Shown here piece after piece: positions 37,701-45,389 of a stretch of 64,000 bases of DNA; position 1 is the first letter of the stretch; every line of letters begins with the position of its first letter. Source of the stretch: Streptomyces platensis. Lineage in GTDB: Bacteria > Actinomycetota > Actinomycetes > Streptomycetales > Streptomycetaceae. The notes below the pieces were generated by a model that saw nothing but the letters and a program-made list of their open reading frames with translations, was not told the DNA's origin and searched no databases. The DNA is taken from assembly GCF_008704855.1 (NCBI RefSeq), contig NZ_CP023691.1, positions 8,370,001 through 8,434,000 on the forward strand. Reading direction: 5' to 3'. Both the position numbers and the translations under genes were made by a program.

Positions 37701-38652
37701 CGGCGCCGCACTGGGCACCACCGTGAGCGTCGCCCTCCTCGTCGAACACCCCACAATCGCCGCACTGGCCGAGCACATCGACAGCGGCGCACCCTCCAAC
37801 GCACTCGACGTCGTGGTACCGCTGCGCCCGGCCTCGGACGGGAAGCAGGACGACGGCACCCCGCTGTTCTGCATCCACCCCGCGGGCGGCATCGCCTGGC
37901 CCTATGCCAAGCTGCTCCCGGGCATCGACGCACGCTTCCCGGTCTATGGCATCCAGAGCCGGGGGCTCACCGAGCCGGACGCCATGCCGCGGACGGTCGG
38001 GGAGATGGCCGACGACTACGTCCGCATGATCCGCACCGTCCAGCCGTCCGGGCCGTACGCACTGGCCGGCTGGTCGTTCGGCGGACTGGTCGCGCACGCG
38101 GCGGCCGAGCGGCTGGAACGGGACGGGGAAAAAGTGGGGCTGCTGGCGGTGCTGGACGCCTTCCCGGCCGCCCCGGACGAGCGTGTCGAACTGCCCACCG
38201 CCGAGGAGGTCGACGCGTTCCTCCTGCGGGCGCTGCCGGCCGACGCCGGCGTGACGGCCGGATCGGAGGAGCCCTCTGGGGACCGGGCCTCGATGCTGCG
38301 TGCGTTGCGCGGCTCGGGCAGCGTGCTCTCCGGGCTCGACGAGGCGGCGGTGCGCCGGATCGCGGACGTCATGCTGCACAACGTCGGGCTGCTGTCCGGC
38401 CATGCGCCGGGTACGGTCGGGGGCGATCTGCTGGCCTTCACCGCCGTCGAGAGTCACCCCCTTGGGGAGACGGCGCCCGCGACGCGGTGGAAGCCGTTCG
38501 TCCGGGGCACGGTGAGGAATCACGCATTGCCCTGTGACCACCACGGCGTGCTCAGTGGCGAGGCGCTCTCGGCCGTGGCTGCCGAACTCGACGCCCGGCT
38601 GCGGGAGATGACCGAGCCGGGCCGAACACCAGTGAAGGGTATCGATCCATGA
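34786..38652 (+). CDS. antD: Type I polyketide synthase, KS-AT-ACP-TE (AntD-like)
   Basis: A 1288-residue single module that adds one extender unit and releases the chain. The ketosynthase (10-440) has T-A-C-S-S-S with the active Cys near 184, E-A-H-G-T-G-T and N-V-G-H-T-D. The acyltransferase (539-835) has G-H-S-L-G-E (Ser near 626), and its specificity box reads A-A-H-S, neither the malonyl H-A-F-H nor the methylmalonyl Y-A-S-H. The carrier domain has G-D-S-L (Ser near 961). The thioesterase (1010-1280) has G-W-S-F-G-G and C-D-H-H-G. There is no ketoreductase, methyltransferase or other reducing domain, so the beta-keto group stays unless a separate enzyme reduces it. The architecture is that of AntD, whose thioesterase forms the macrolactone. 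The start ATG overlaps the NRPS stop, so translation is coupled. Confidence 0.94.
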   Translation: MDEYRDDSDGLGIAVVGMTGRWADAADIGQFWQNLLDGHESATPIPGPALLAAGGTAADLDDPSLVKMASTIDGIDRFDGEFFGYSPAESRLLDPQQRHFLEVCHHALEHAGYDPARSGGQFGVYAGTSQSEYYLSHIHPRYAGEPGSLHLLAAKSANLPDSFATRVSYELDLTGPSVSVQTACSSSLVAVHLACQDLLNYRCDTALAGGSALNPSAARGYRYVEQGVLSPDGRTRAFAAEARGTIRGDGVAAVVLRRLEDALQDGDRVWGVIKGSAINNDGRRKPGFTAPSPEGQAEAILAAQLAAEVPADSISYVEAHGTGTPVGDPIEVAALTRAFRESTDRTGFCLLGSVKSNVGHTDAAAGVTGLIKVLLAMEHGVVPATVGFTRPNPAIDFAATPFRVSGEAMPWRSSDGSPLRAGVSSFGVGGTNAHLIVEEPPRPGPADAAQDALPGDHELLRVSARTPSQLDALCTRLADHLDTHPEQPLGDVAHTLDTGRRVFAHRRAVAGRTAEDAARQLREVTGTPTAVSGDAHQPVFLLPGGGAQYPEMGAGLYRTRPVFRAEMDRAAAALRPVLGYALTEALYGGLRPPEQAEFASLVAVECAVVRLLASHGVTPAALLGHSLGEYTAAYLAGVMSFDDTLRLVHRREQLARQAGGATLGVWLAEAELLPYLDGGDVDLATVNSPISCTVSGSEEAVDALERRLTADGVGCSRIRLSLAAHSRLLDPVLPEFAAAVAGVSLHPPRIPYLSNVTGTWITPEQATDPGYWVTHMRHTARFADGLGELARSGHRTFAEAGPGHGLTRHARAELGERATVVPMMRHARATRSDAGTLLDGIGQLWAAGVPVTTKPPAGRRRVPLPGYPFERTRHWIERAVGRSTPPVTHAPATAGSPLGPDGETAVTQPPAAERHARRPALDTQSEPPRTDLERDLLQHWQHVLGIEGIGVHDNFFDLRGDSLLALQLVSRIGAALGTTVSVALLVEHPTIAALAEHIDSGAPSNALDVVVPLRPASDGKQDDGTPLFCIHPAGGIAWPYAKLLPGIDARFPVYGIQSRGLTEPDAMPRTVGEMADDYVRMIRTVQPSGPYALAGWSFGGLVAHAAAERLERDGEKVGLLAVLDAFPAAPDERVELPTAEEVDAFLLRALPADAGVTAGSEEPSGDRASMLRALRGSGSVLSGLDEAAVRRIADVMLHNVGLLSGHAPGTVGGDLLAFTAVESHPLGETAPATRWKPFVRGTVRNHALPCDHHGVLSGEALSAVAAELDARLREMTEPGRTPVKGIDP

Positions 38653-39446
38653 CTCCTCCCCACCCGCCCGGCGCGCCCGTCCCCGCCATACCGCCGGACG
38701 GCGCCGTCGTCCGGCCGCGGCCGGTGGAGGCACCGGTGATGCGCCTGTTCCTCCTCCACCACGCCGGCGGCTCCCACCTCGCCTACCGTGAGTGGGCCGG
38801 GAACCTACCGGCCGACTGGGAGCTCTGTCTGATCGAGGCGCCGGGGCGCGGCCGGCTCCGCCGGCTGGCGCCGCACCCGGCCGTCGGCGGTCTGGCGCGG
38901 TGGGCGGCCAACGCCGTAGAGCCCCTGTCGGACCGGCCGTTCGGCATTTTCGGGCACAGCCTGGGCGCGATGGCCGCCTACGAGCTGACCCGCCTGCTCC
39001 AGGCGGAGGGGCGGGCACTCCCGCGCTGGCTGGGCATCTCCGCGGTGCGACCGCCGCACGCCGGCCCCGAGGCCGTCCACCACCGCAGCCATCTGCCCGA
39101 CGGCGAACTCAAGGAGGAGCTTGCGCGGATCGGCGGGACGCCCCGCGAGGTGCTGGACGAGCCGTCGCTGTGGGGGCTGATCGAGCCGCTGCTGCGGAAC
39201 GACTTCGCAGCCGCCGAGCACTGGCAGCCGGACACCGCGCTGCCGCCGCTCGCGGTGCCGCTCTCGGTGTACGGCGGGGCGGGCGACCCGGCCGTGACCG
39301 CGCCGTTGCTGGCCGGCTGGGAGCGGTGGACGACGTGCTGGCTCGGGCTGCGGCTCTTCCCGGGCGGCCACTTCTACTTCCAGCAGGCGGTGACGGAGGT
39401 GGTCGGGCGGATCGTTGCGGACCTCGCGGAAGCCCGTCCCGTGTAG
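38649..39446 (+). CDS. Type II thioesterase
   Basis: A 265-residue external editing thioesterase of the alpha/beta hydrolase fold (GrsT/RifR type). It frees carrier domains blocked by wrong or decarboxylated acyl groups. Visible are the L-F-L-L-H-H-A-G-G-S oxyanion strand (about 33-42), the nucleophile elbow G-H-S-L-G-A (about 102-107) and the catalytic histidine in G-G-H-F-Y-F (about 239). ATG and the PKS stop overlap as ATGA, so it is translated with the PKS. I do not recall such a gene in the core antimycin cluster, which makes it a difference of this locus. Confidence 0.92.
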   Translation: MTPPHPPGAPVPAIPPDGAVVRPRPVEAPVMRLFLLHHAGGSHLAYREWAGNLPADWELCLIEAPGRGRLRRLAPHPAVGGLARWAANAVEPLSDRPFGIFGHSLGAMAAYELTRLLQAEGRALPRWLGISAVRPPHAGPEAVHHRSHLPDGELKEELARIGGTPREVLDEPSLWGLIEPLLRNDFAAAEHWQPDTALPPLAVPLSVYGGAGDPAVTAPLLAGWERWTTCWLGLRLFPGGHFYFQQAVTEVVGRIVADLAEARPV

Positions 39447-39470
39447 TCGTCGGCCGACCGTCGGTCGCGC

Positions 39471-39514
39471 CCCCACAAGCACCGCTCCTCCGCCCCACAA
39501 GCACCGCTCCTCCG
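39471..39514. repeat. Perfect tandem duplication of 22 bases
   Basis: The unit CCCCACAAGCACCGCTCC plus TCCG occurs twice head to tail (39471-39492 and 39493-39514), just after the thioesterase stop. The rest of the 275-base gap to the ligase gene shows no gene. Confidence 0.85.
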
Positions 39515-39721
39515 TGGTGGCCCGGCTGAAGGCACCGGGCCCGACCGGATGCACCCGCACCTCCAGCGGTGGACAGCCGGGCACGGCGGCCGAGCCGCGC
39601 TCCCCCCGGCGAGGGCGGTGCCCAGGGCGAGTCCGGATGCGGCGAGGACCGGGCCGGTGCGAGCAGCTGCTGCCCGGCCCGCGCCCGGTCCTCGGCGGAC
39701 CCGGTCGGTATCTCCGGTGCC

Positions 39722-41197
39722 CTACTCCCGGAGCAGCTTCTTGAGCACTTTCCCGGCCGGGTTCCTCGGCACCTGGTCGATGAAGGCGATGCGCCGGGGC
39801 CGCTTGTAGGGGGCGAGCTGCCCGGCGGCGTGCCGTAGCAACTCCGCGGTGCCGACGTCTTCGTCGGCCACGACGAAGGCGAGCGGAACCTGGCCGTAAT
39901 CGTCGTCGGGGATGCCGATGACGGCGGCTTCGTGCACCGCGGGGTGAGTGGTCAGGGCCCGTTCGATCTCGGTCGGGTAGACGTTCTGCCCGGCGCGGAT
40001 GATCAGATCCTTGCTGCGGTCGACGAGGTGAATGCGGCCGTCGGGGTCGAGGAAGCCGAGGTCGCCGGTGCGGGTCCAGCCGTCGACCGTGATCTCGGCG
40101 GTGGCCGACTCGTCGTTCCAGTAGCCACGCATCACACCGGGCCCGCGGACACAGATTTCGCCGATGGCGCCCGGGGGCACCTGCCGACCGCGCCGGTCGA
40201 GGGCGCGGACGGACATCCCGGGGATGACGCGTCCGCTCGGGAGCCGCTCGGCCATGCGCTCCGGTGCCGGGTGTTCCTCCGGGCCGAGGGTGACGAACGG
40301 GCCGCCGACCTCAGTCATGCCGTAGACCTGGCGGAAGCCGCAGCCGAGCCGACGGGCGGCCTCGGCGTAGACATCGACGGGCATCGGCGAGGCCCCGTAG
40401 AGGATCTCGCGCAGGGAGGACAGATCGGTGCGCTCGAAGCCCTTCGTCCGAAGCAGGAAGCGCAGCATCTGCGGTACGAGCCAGATGTGGGTGGCCCGGT
40501 TGGCCTCGATCGCCGCGAACGAGGCCTGCGGCGTGAACCCCGGCAGCAACACCACGGTGGCGCCCGCGGCCATATAGGTCAGCGACACCACCATGCTGCC
40601 GTGGTAGAGCGGGCAGCAGTTGACCAGCACCATCTCATCGACGGGCCGGGCCACGGCCAGCCAGCCGAGGGCGATGGCCCGGAAGGAGGCGTGGTCGACG
40701 GTGACTCCCTTGGCCCGGCCGGTGGTCGCCGAGGTGTGCAGGATCGCCGCGAGCGCGTCGTCCGGGATGTCCGGCAGCGCTTCGGTGCCCGTGGACTCCG
40801 CGCCGAGGGCGGCGAACTCCGCGCCGTCCAAGGCGAGACGGAGGCGCACCGGCAGATCGGGGTGGCGGTCCAGCAGCGCCGCCTCACCGATCACCGCGAC
40901 CGGCTCGGTGCGCTCCACGACGCCCGTCACCTCGGCGGGGGTCAGGCTGTGATTCAGGGGCACGAAGAGCGCCCCCAGGCGAGCCAGCGCGAAGTACGTC
41001 TCCAGGACCTCGATGCGGTCCAGCGAGAGCACCGCCACCCGGTCGCCGCGTCCTATGCCGCGCGCAGCCAGCCCATGTGCCAGGCATACGGTCCGGTCCC
41101 GGAACTCGGCCCAGGTGACCGAGCGGTGCTCGTCCACCAGGGCCGTGCGGTGCGGGAAACACTGCCCGTTGCGCTCCAGAAGCTGGGCGAGCCACAT
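39722..41197 (-). CDS. antF: Acyl-CoA/aryl-AMP ligase (AntF-like)
   Basis: A 491-residue ANL ligase with all core motifs: L-H-T-S-A-T-T-G-R-A-K-G (P-loop, about 150), the Q-V-Y-G-M-T-E-V adenine motif, W-T-R-T-G-D-L-G hinge region, D-R-S-K-D-L-I-I and the C-terminal lysine in P-A-G-K-V-L-K-K. It follows the carrier-protein gene directly: stop and start overlap as TGATG (GTG at 41200 is an alternative start). In the antimycin pathway the equivalent enzyme AntF activates anthranilate and loads it on AntG. The same role is inferred here from order and strand, as the pair is divergent from the oxygenase genes. The substrate is not readable from the sequence by eye. Confidence 0.9.
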   Translation of the reverse strand: MWLAQLLERNGQCFPHRTALVDEHRSVTWAEFRDRTVCLAHGLAARGIGRGDRVAVLSLDRIEVLETYFALARLGALFVPLNHSLTPAEVTGVVERTEPVAVIGEAALLDRHPDLPVRLRLALDGAEFAALGAESTGTEALPDIPDDALAAILHTSATTGRAKGVTVDHASFRAIALGWLAVARPVDEMVLVNCCPLYHGSMVVSLTYMAAGATVVLLPGFTPQASFAAIEANRATHIWLVPQMLRFLLRTKGFERTDLSSLREILYGASPMPVDVYAEAARRLGCGFRQVYGMTEVGGPFVTLGPEEHPAPERMAERLPSGRVIPGMSVRALDRRGRQVPPGAIGEICVRGPGVMRGYWNDESATAEITVDGWTRTGDLGFLDPDGRIHLVDRSKDLIIRAGQNVYPTEIERALTTHPAVHEAAVIGIPDDDYGQVPLAFVVADEDVGTAELLRHAAGQLAPYKRPRRIAFIDQVPRNPAGKVLKKLLRE

Positions 41198-41442
41198 CAC
41201 GAGCCGCCGGGGGAGGTGCCGCCGCGCTCGGCGACGAAGCGCTCGTAGTCGCCGAGGGTGGTCAGCCCCTCCATATCCTTGCCGGTGACCTCCACCCCGG
41301 TGTGCTGCTCGATGAGCAGAACCAGGCGCACCAGGTCTCCCGAGTCGATGCCGCTGGCACTGAGGTCGGTGTCTTCACCGAGGACGTCGGCGAACTCCCG
41401 AGTGCCGGTCAGCTCGACCAGCATCTCCCGTACGGTACTCAT
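41197..41442 (-). CDS. antG: Discrete acyl carrier protein (AntG-like)
   Basis: An 81-residue four-helix carrier protein. The phosphopantetheine serine is Ser34 in S-G-I-D-S-G-D-L, slightly unusual in having Gly rather than Leu or Met after the serine. Acidic helix II (L-V-L-L-I-E-Q-H) is typical. It is the first gene of the minus-strand pair with the ligase. In the antimycin system AntG tethers anthranilate while the AntHIJKL oxygenase works on it, then presents 3-aminosalicylate to the first C domain of the NRPS. The 245-base gap to the oxygenase operon must hold two divergent promoters, which are candidates for control by the cluster sigma factor. Confidence 0.92.
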   Translation of the reverse strand: MSTVREMLVELTGTREFADVLGEDTDLSASGIDSGDLVRLVLLIEQHTGVEVTGKDMEGLTTLGDYERFVAERGGTSPGGS

Positions 41443-41687
41443 GCGTTGCCCTTCCTTGGCGGGTTCCTTGCCGTGAGAAGAGGCGCGGCGGCCGGCCGGC
41501 TCTCCGTCCGGCCCGCGTGGCCTTCGTCACCCACCGCCCAGGGATAGACGACCCGGGCGGCGCACTCCTGAGCAGGTGAAGCAGGTCTTCCCCACCCCGC
41601 CGTCCCCCCGGAACCCGTTGCTGACGGGCCGGGCCATCGGACGGAAGGGCCGGGGAAGACCCGGCACCACCCGACGAAGGAGGTACT

Positions 41688-42686
41688 GTGCACGGGCCGA
41701 GTGAGGACGACCTCCACGCGCACTTCGAGGCGCTCCTGGCCGCCGGCCGGCAGATCGAGCCGCGCGACTGGATGCCCGACGGCTACCGCCGCATGGTGCT
41801 GCGCCAGATCGCCCAGCACTCCCACTCCGAGATCATCGGCATGCAGCCGGAGGGCGCCTGGCTCACCCGCGCGCCCTCGCTGCACCGCAAGGCGAGCCTC
41901 CTGGCGAAGGTGCAGGACGAGGCCGGCCACGGGCTGTACCTCTACGCGGCCGCCGAGACGCTGGGCGCCGACCGGGCCAACCTGCTGGACGCCCTGCACC
42001 GCGGTCACCAGCGCTACGCGGCCACCTTCAACCATCCCGCCCTGACCTGGGCCGACACCGGAGCCATCGCATGGCTGACGGACGGCGCGGCGGTGGTCAA
42101 CCAGGCCCCGCTGTGCCATACCTCGTACGGCCCGTACGCGCGGGCCATGCGACGGGTGTGCCAGGAGGAGGCGTTCCACGTCCGGCAGGGCTACGACGTG
42201 TTGTGGTCGCTGTGCCAAGGGACACCGGAGCAGAAGGAGATGGCCCAGGACGCGGTCAACCGCTGGTGGCTGCCGGCGGTGGCGCTGATGTTCGGCCCGC
42301 CCGACACCGCGGCGGGCGGGGCGGATGCGCGCACCGCCGCCATGGGCGCGGCCGTCAGCCGGCGCTCGATGGCCTGGGGCATCAAGCAGCACACCAACGA
42401 CGAGCTGCGGCAGCGCTTCGTCGACAACTGCGTGCCGCAGGCCGAGCGGCTCGGTGTGACCCTGCCCGACCCGGCGATCCGCTGGAACGAGGAACGCGGC
42501 CACTACGACTTCAGCGCGGTCGACTGGCAGCAGTTCCGGGACGAGCTCGCCGACGATTCGGCCTGTGCCCGGCAACGGCTGGCCCATCGAGTGGCGGCGC
42601 ACGAGAACGGTGCATGGGTGCGCGAGGCCGTCGACGCCTATGCGGCGTACTCCGCGGCACACCGCGCAAGGGAGGAGACGCCATGA
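41688..42686 (+). CDS. paaA: PaaA-like oxygenase catalytic subunit (AntH-like)
   Basis: A 332-residue ferritin-fold diiron subunit of a multicomponent acyl-thioester oxygenase. Metal-ligand patterns are in S-H-S-E-I-I-G (Glu48), V-Q-D-E-A-G-H (Glu78, His81) and C-Q-E-E-A-F-H (about 164-170). In phenylacetate breakdown PaaA epoxidises phenylacetyl-CoA. The antimycin homologue AntH, with its partners, is assigned to convert anthraniloyl-carrier to the 3-aminosalicyl form. No phenylacetate-pathway genes (paaK, paaG, paaZ, paaF, paaH) are nearby, which supports the antimycin role. It starts a tight five-gene operon. The GTG at 41688 follows AAGGAGG closely. Confidence 0.93.
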   Translation: MHGPSEDDLHAHFEALLAAGRQIEPRDWMPDGYRRMVLRQIAQHSHSEIIGMQPEGAWLTRAPSLHRKASLLAKVQDEAGHGLYLYAAAETLGADRANLLDALHRGHQRYAATFNHPALTWADTGAIAWLTDGAAVVNQAPLCHTSYGPYARAMRRVCQEEAFHVRQGYDVLWSLCQGTPEQKEMAQDAVNRWWLPAVALMFGPPDTAAGGADARTAAMGAAVSRRSMAWGIKQHTNDELRQRFVDNCVPQAERLGVTLPDPAIRWNEERGHYDFSAVDWQQFRDELADDSACARQRLAHRVAAHENGAWVREAVDAYAAYSAAHRAREETP

Positions 42687-42985
42687 GCGAGCGGCCCGCA
42701 CACGTGCGGACCCCGTGGGAGGTGTTCCTCCGGCCGCGGCGCGGCCTGGCCCACCAGCACGTCGGCTCGGTGCACGGCGCCGACGCCGACATGGCACTGG
42801 CCAACGCCCGGGACCTCTACACCCGCAGGGGCGAGCCGGTGTCCCTCTGGGTGGTGCGCTCCGACGCGGTGCGCGCCTCCTCGCCGGACGAGAAGGACCC
42901 GCTCTTCGCGGGCGCGTCCGGCAAGCCGTACCGATACCCCGAGTACTACGTGCCGCTCAACGAGGGGGAGAACCATGCCGGTTGA
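42683..42985 (+). CDS. paaB: PaaB-like oxygenase subunit (AntI-like)
   Basis: A 100-residue small subunit with the family opening T-P-W-E-V-F-L-R-P-R-R-G, then H-x-G-S-V-H-G-A-D-A and A-L-x-N-A-R-D-L-Y-T-R-R. The V-P-L-N-E-G tail is also typical. It starts with ATG overlapping the PaaA stop as ATGA and ends 11 bases inside the next gene, so it is translationally coupled on both sides. PaaB bridges PaaAC dimers in the phenylacetyl-CoA epoxidase. Confidence 0.92.
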   Translation: MSERPAHVRTPWEVFLRPRRGLAHQHVGSVHGADADMALANARDLYTRRGEPVSLWVVRSDAVRASSPDEKDPLFAGASGKPYRYPEYYVPLNEGENHAG

Positions 42986-43739
42986 CCTCGACCCGGATGG
43001 CGCGGAGTACGCGCTGCGGCTGGGGGACGACGCGCTGGTCCTGTGCCAGCGGCTGTGTGCCTGGGTGACGCACGCGCCAACCATCGAGGAGGACCTCGCG
43101 CTGTCCAACATCGCCCTGGACCTGCTCGGCCACGCCCGAGTCCTCCTTGCCCGCAGCGGCCGGCTCGACGGCAGCGGGCGCAGCGACGACGACCTCGCCT
43201 ACCGCAGATCCGAGCGGACGTTCCGCAACGCGCTCCTGCTGGAACTGCCCAATGGTGACTTCGGGATGACCATCGCTCGGCAACTGGTGTACGCGGTGTA
43301 CGCCGGACTGCTCTACACGGACCTGACGCGCTCCCACGACACGGAGCTGGCGGGCTTCGCCGGACGAGCCGCCAAGGAGGTCGAGTACCACCGCCTGCAC
43401 GCCGCCCGGTGGGCGGTGCTGCTGGGCCGCGGCACGGCGGAGAGCCGCCGGCGCATGCAGGCAGGTGTCGCGCTCGTCTGGCCGTACGCAGCCGAGCTGT
43501 TCGAGCCGGACGAGCTGACGCAACGACTGGCGGCCAACGGGACGTGCGTCAGTCCGGCGCGGCTGCGGGAGCCGTGGGAGACGGACGTGGCGGCCGTCCT
43601 GGCCGAGGCAGGGCTGGACGTGCCGACCCCGTCCTGGCGGGCGACCGGCGGCCGGTCCGGGCTGCACACCGAGGCACTCGGTCCGTTGCTGGCCGAGTTC
43701 CGGTCGGTGTACCACCAGTACCCCGGGGGTACCTGGTGA
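42975..43739 (+). CDS. paaC: PaaC-like oxygenase structural subunit (AntJ-like)
   Basis: A 254-residue non-catalytic ferritin-fold partner of PaaA. Family segments include H-A-P-T-I-E-E-D-L-A-L-S-N-I-A-L-D-L-L-G-H-A (about 36-57), D-L-A-Y-R-R-S and A-A-K-E-V-E-Y-H-R-L-H (about 136-146). It ends in G-G-x-G-x-H-T-E with a short tail. It overlaps PaaB at its start and the PaaD-like gene at its end (GTGA). Length is normal and no lesion is visible. Confidence 0.92.
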   Translation: MPVDLDPDGAEYALRLGDDALVLCQRLCAWVTHAPTIEEDLALSNIALDLLGHARVLLARSGRLDGSGRSDDDLAYRRSERTFRNALLLELPNGDFGMTIARQLVYAVYAGLLYTDLTRSHDTELAGFAGRAAKEVEYHRLHAARWAVLLGRGTAESRRRMQAGVALVWPYAAELFEPDELTQRLAANGTCVSPARLREPWETDVAAVLAEAGLDVPTPSWRATGGRSGLHTEALGPLLAEFRSVYHQYPGGTW

Positions 43740-44233
43740 GCGCGGCTCCGGTGCCGGGCACCGAGGAGATCCTCGCGCGGGTGGGCGCCGTGCCCGATCC
43801 CGAGCTGCCCATGATCACCCTTGCCGATCTAGGGGTCATCCGCGCGGTGGAGACGGCCGCGGACGGCGCGGTGGAGGTCATCGTGACGCCGACGTTCCTG
43901 GGCTGTCCGGCCATGCCGGTCATCGTGGCGGGCATCCGGGACGTGCTGGCCGAGTGCGGCCACCCCGAAGGACGGGTGCGGCAGGTGCTCTCGCCGGCCT
44001 GGACCACGGACTGGATCGGTGCCGAAGGCCGGCGCAAGCTCGCCGAGCACGGCATCGCCCCACCGGGCGAGTCCGGGGCGCCGCTTCCGGTCCGTCTGGG
44101 GCTGGGGGTGCCGTGCCCGTCCTGCGGTTCCCACGCGACACGGCCGCAGAGCCCCTTCGGAGCCACCCGGTGCCAGTCCGTGCTGGTGTGCACGGCATGC
44201 CGGGAGAGCTTCGCCCACTTCAAGGCGGTGTGA
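43736..44233 (+). CDS. paaD: PaaD-like iron-sulfur assembly subunit (AntK-like)
   Basis: A 165-residue protein with an N-terminal MIP18/DUF59 domain (V-P-D-P-E-L-P-M-I-T-L-A-D-L-G-V, then P-T-F-L-G-C-P-A-M) and a C-terminal zinc-ribbon-like set of cysteines (C-P-S-C-G-S near 130, C-T-A-C near 155). PaaD helps insert the iron-sulfur cluster into PaaE. It starts at a GTG that overlaps the PaaC stop as GTGA. The reductase gene begins 7 bases after its stop. Confidence 0.92.
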   Translation: MSAAPVPGTEEILARVGAVPDPELPMITLADLGVIRAVETAADGAVEVIVTPTFLGCPAMPVIVAGIRDVLAECGHPEGRVRQVLSPAWTTDWIGAEGRRKLAEHGIAPPGESGAPLPVRLGLGVPCPSCGSHATRPQSPFGATRCQSVLVCTACRESFAHFKAV

Positions 44234-44240
44234 GGCCGGC

Positions 44241-45323
44241 ATGACGGATGTGAAGCGCCGGGCGGCGGGCTGGTACCGCCTGCCGGTGGCCGACGTGACC
44301 CACCTGACCGACGACACGGTAGCCATCACTCTGCACGTCCCGCCCCCGCTCGCCGATACCTTCGCTCTCCGGGCGGGACAGCATGTGACCGTCCGCCAGG
44401 TGCTCAACGGGCGGGAACTGCGACGCAGTTACTCGGTGTGCCTGCCGCCCCGGTGGCGTTCCGGTCTGCGCCTGGTGGTCAAGCGCCTGGGGCCCGGCGG
44501 CTTCGCGGAGTACGCCACAACCGCGCTGACCGTGGGGGACATTCTCGAACTCGGACCACCCACAGGCGAGTTCCGGCTGGCGGAGCGGCCGGGAGCGCAC
44601 CATGTGCTGATCGCGGGCGGGAGCGGAATCACTCCGCTGCTCACCATGGCGGCGGAAGCCCTTCGGGAGGACGCGGCCTGCCGGGTCTCCCTGATCTGTG
44701 CCAACCGGGACTCCGGCTCGGTGCTGCTCGCGGACGAACTGGCCGACCTCAAGGACGCGTACACCGAACGGTTCTTCGCGCTGCATGTGCTCTCCCGGGA
44801 GACGCGGGAGTCCGCACTGCTCTCCGGGCACCTTGACGCCGACCGGCTGCCCAGGCTGCTGGCGCTCCTGGGTGCCGAGCCAGGTGGGGAGGCGTACTTT
44901 TACCTGTGCGGGCCCTGGGCGTTGGTCGACTCGGCCCGTCGCACGCTCACCGAGTGGTGCAACGAGCCGGACCGGGTGCGCCTTGAGCTGTTCACCACGG
45001 GCGAGCAAGCCCACGACCGGGCCGTGCCCCCGGACCGGGCCCGGTCCGGCCGGATCACCGCGCGGCTCGGCGGTCGGACGACTGTGACCGCCATGGCGGC
45101 CGAGGACCGTGTGCTGCTCGATGCGGTACTGCGGGCCCGGCCCGAGACCCCGTACTCCTGCCGCGACGGTCTGTGCGGTTCCTGCCGCGCCAGGGTGACC
45201 ACGGGCCGGGTCACCCTGGGCCGCCAGTACGCGCTCGGTGCGGCGGAGCTGGCGGCGGGCTACACCCTGGCCTGCCGTGCGCAGCCCGCCTCGGACGAGG
45301 TCGCTCTCGACTTCGACGTCTGA
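44241..45323 (+). CDS. paaE: PaaE-like oxygenase reductase (AntL-like)
   Basis: A 360-residue flavoprotein that carries electrons from NAD(P)H to the diiron subunit. It has an FAD domain with R-R-S-Y-S-V-C (about 55), an NAD(P) domain with G-G-S-G-I-T-P and C-G-P-W, and a C-terminal plant-type ferredoxin domain with Y-S-C-R-D-G-L-C-G-S-C and a fourth Cys in L-A-C-R-A (about 348), the four ligands of a 2Fe-2S cluster. The protein is complete and the last intact gene of the operon. The tryptophan dioxygenase remnant starts 66 bases downstream in the same direction. Confidence 0.94.
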   Translation: MTDVKRRAAGWYRLPVADVTHLTDDTVAITLHVPPPLADTFALRAGQHVTVRQVLNGRELRRSYSVCLPPRWRSGLRLVVKRLGPGGFAEYATTALTVGDILELGPPTGEFRLAERPGAHHVLIAGGSGITPLLTMAAEALREDAACRVSLICANRDSGSVLLADELADLKDAYTERFFALHVLSRETRESALLSGHLDADRLPRLLALLGAEPGGEAYFYLCGPWALVDSARRTLTEWCNEPDRVRLELFTTGEQAHDRAVPPDRARSGRITARLGGRTTVTAMAAEDRVLLDAVLRARPETPYSCRDGLCGSCRARVTTGRVTLGRQYALGAAELAAGYTLACRAQPASDEVALDFDV

Positions 45324-45389
45324 ACCGCGTCCGCACTCCTACCCGCGCCCCGCGTTCCCCGTGACGTACCCGAACGAGGGGGAATTCCC

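Noticed and set aside
41443..41687. GGAACCC near 41620 as an ECF -35 box for the oxygenase operon
   Set aside because: No matching -10 element at the required distance, and I cannot recall the AntA consensus well enough to support it.
41688..45323. A phenylacetate degradation operon
   Set aside because: Only the five oxygenase genes are present. paaK, paaG, paaZ, paaF and paaH are missing, and the genes sit between an AntGF-like pair and an AntN-like remnant, so a biosynthetic role fits better.
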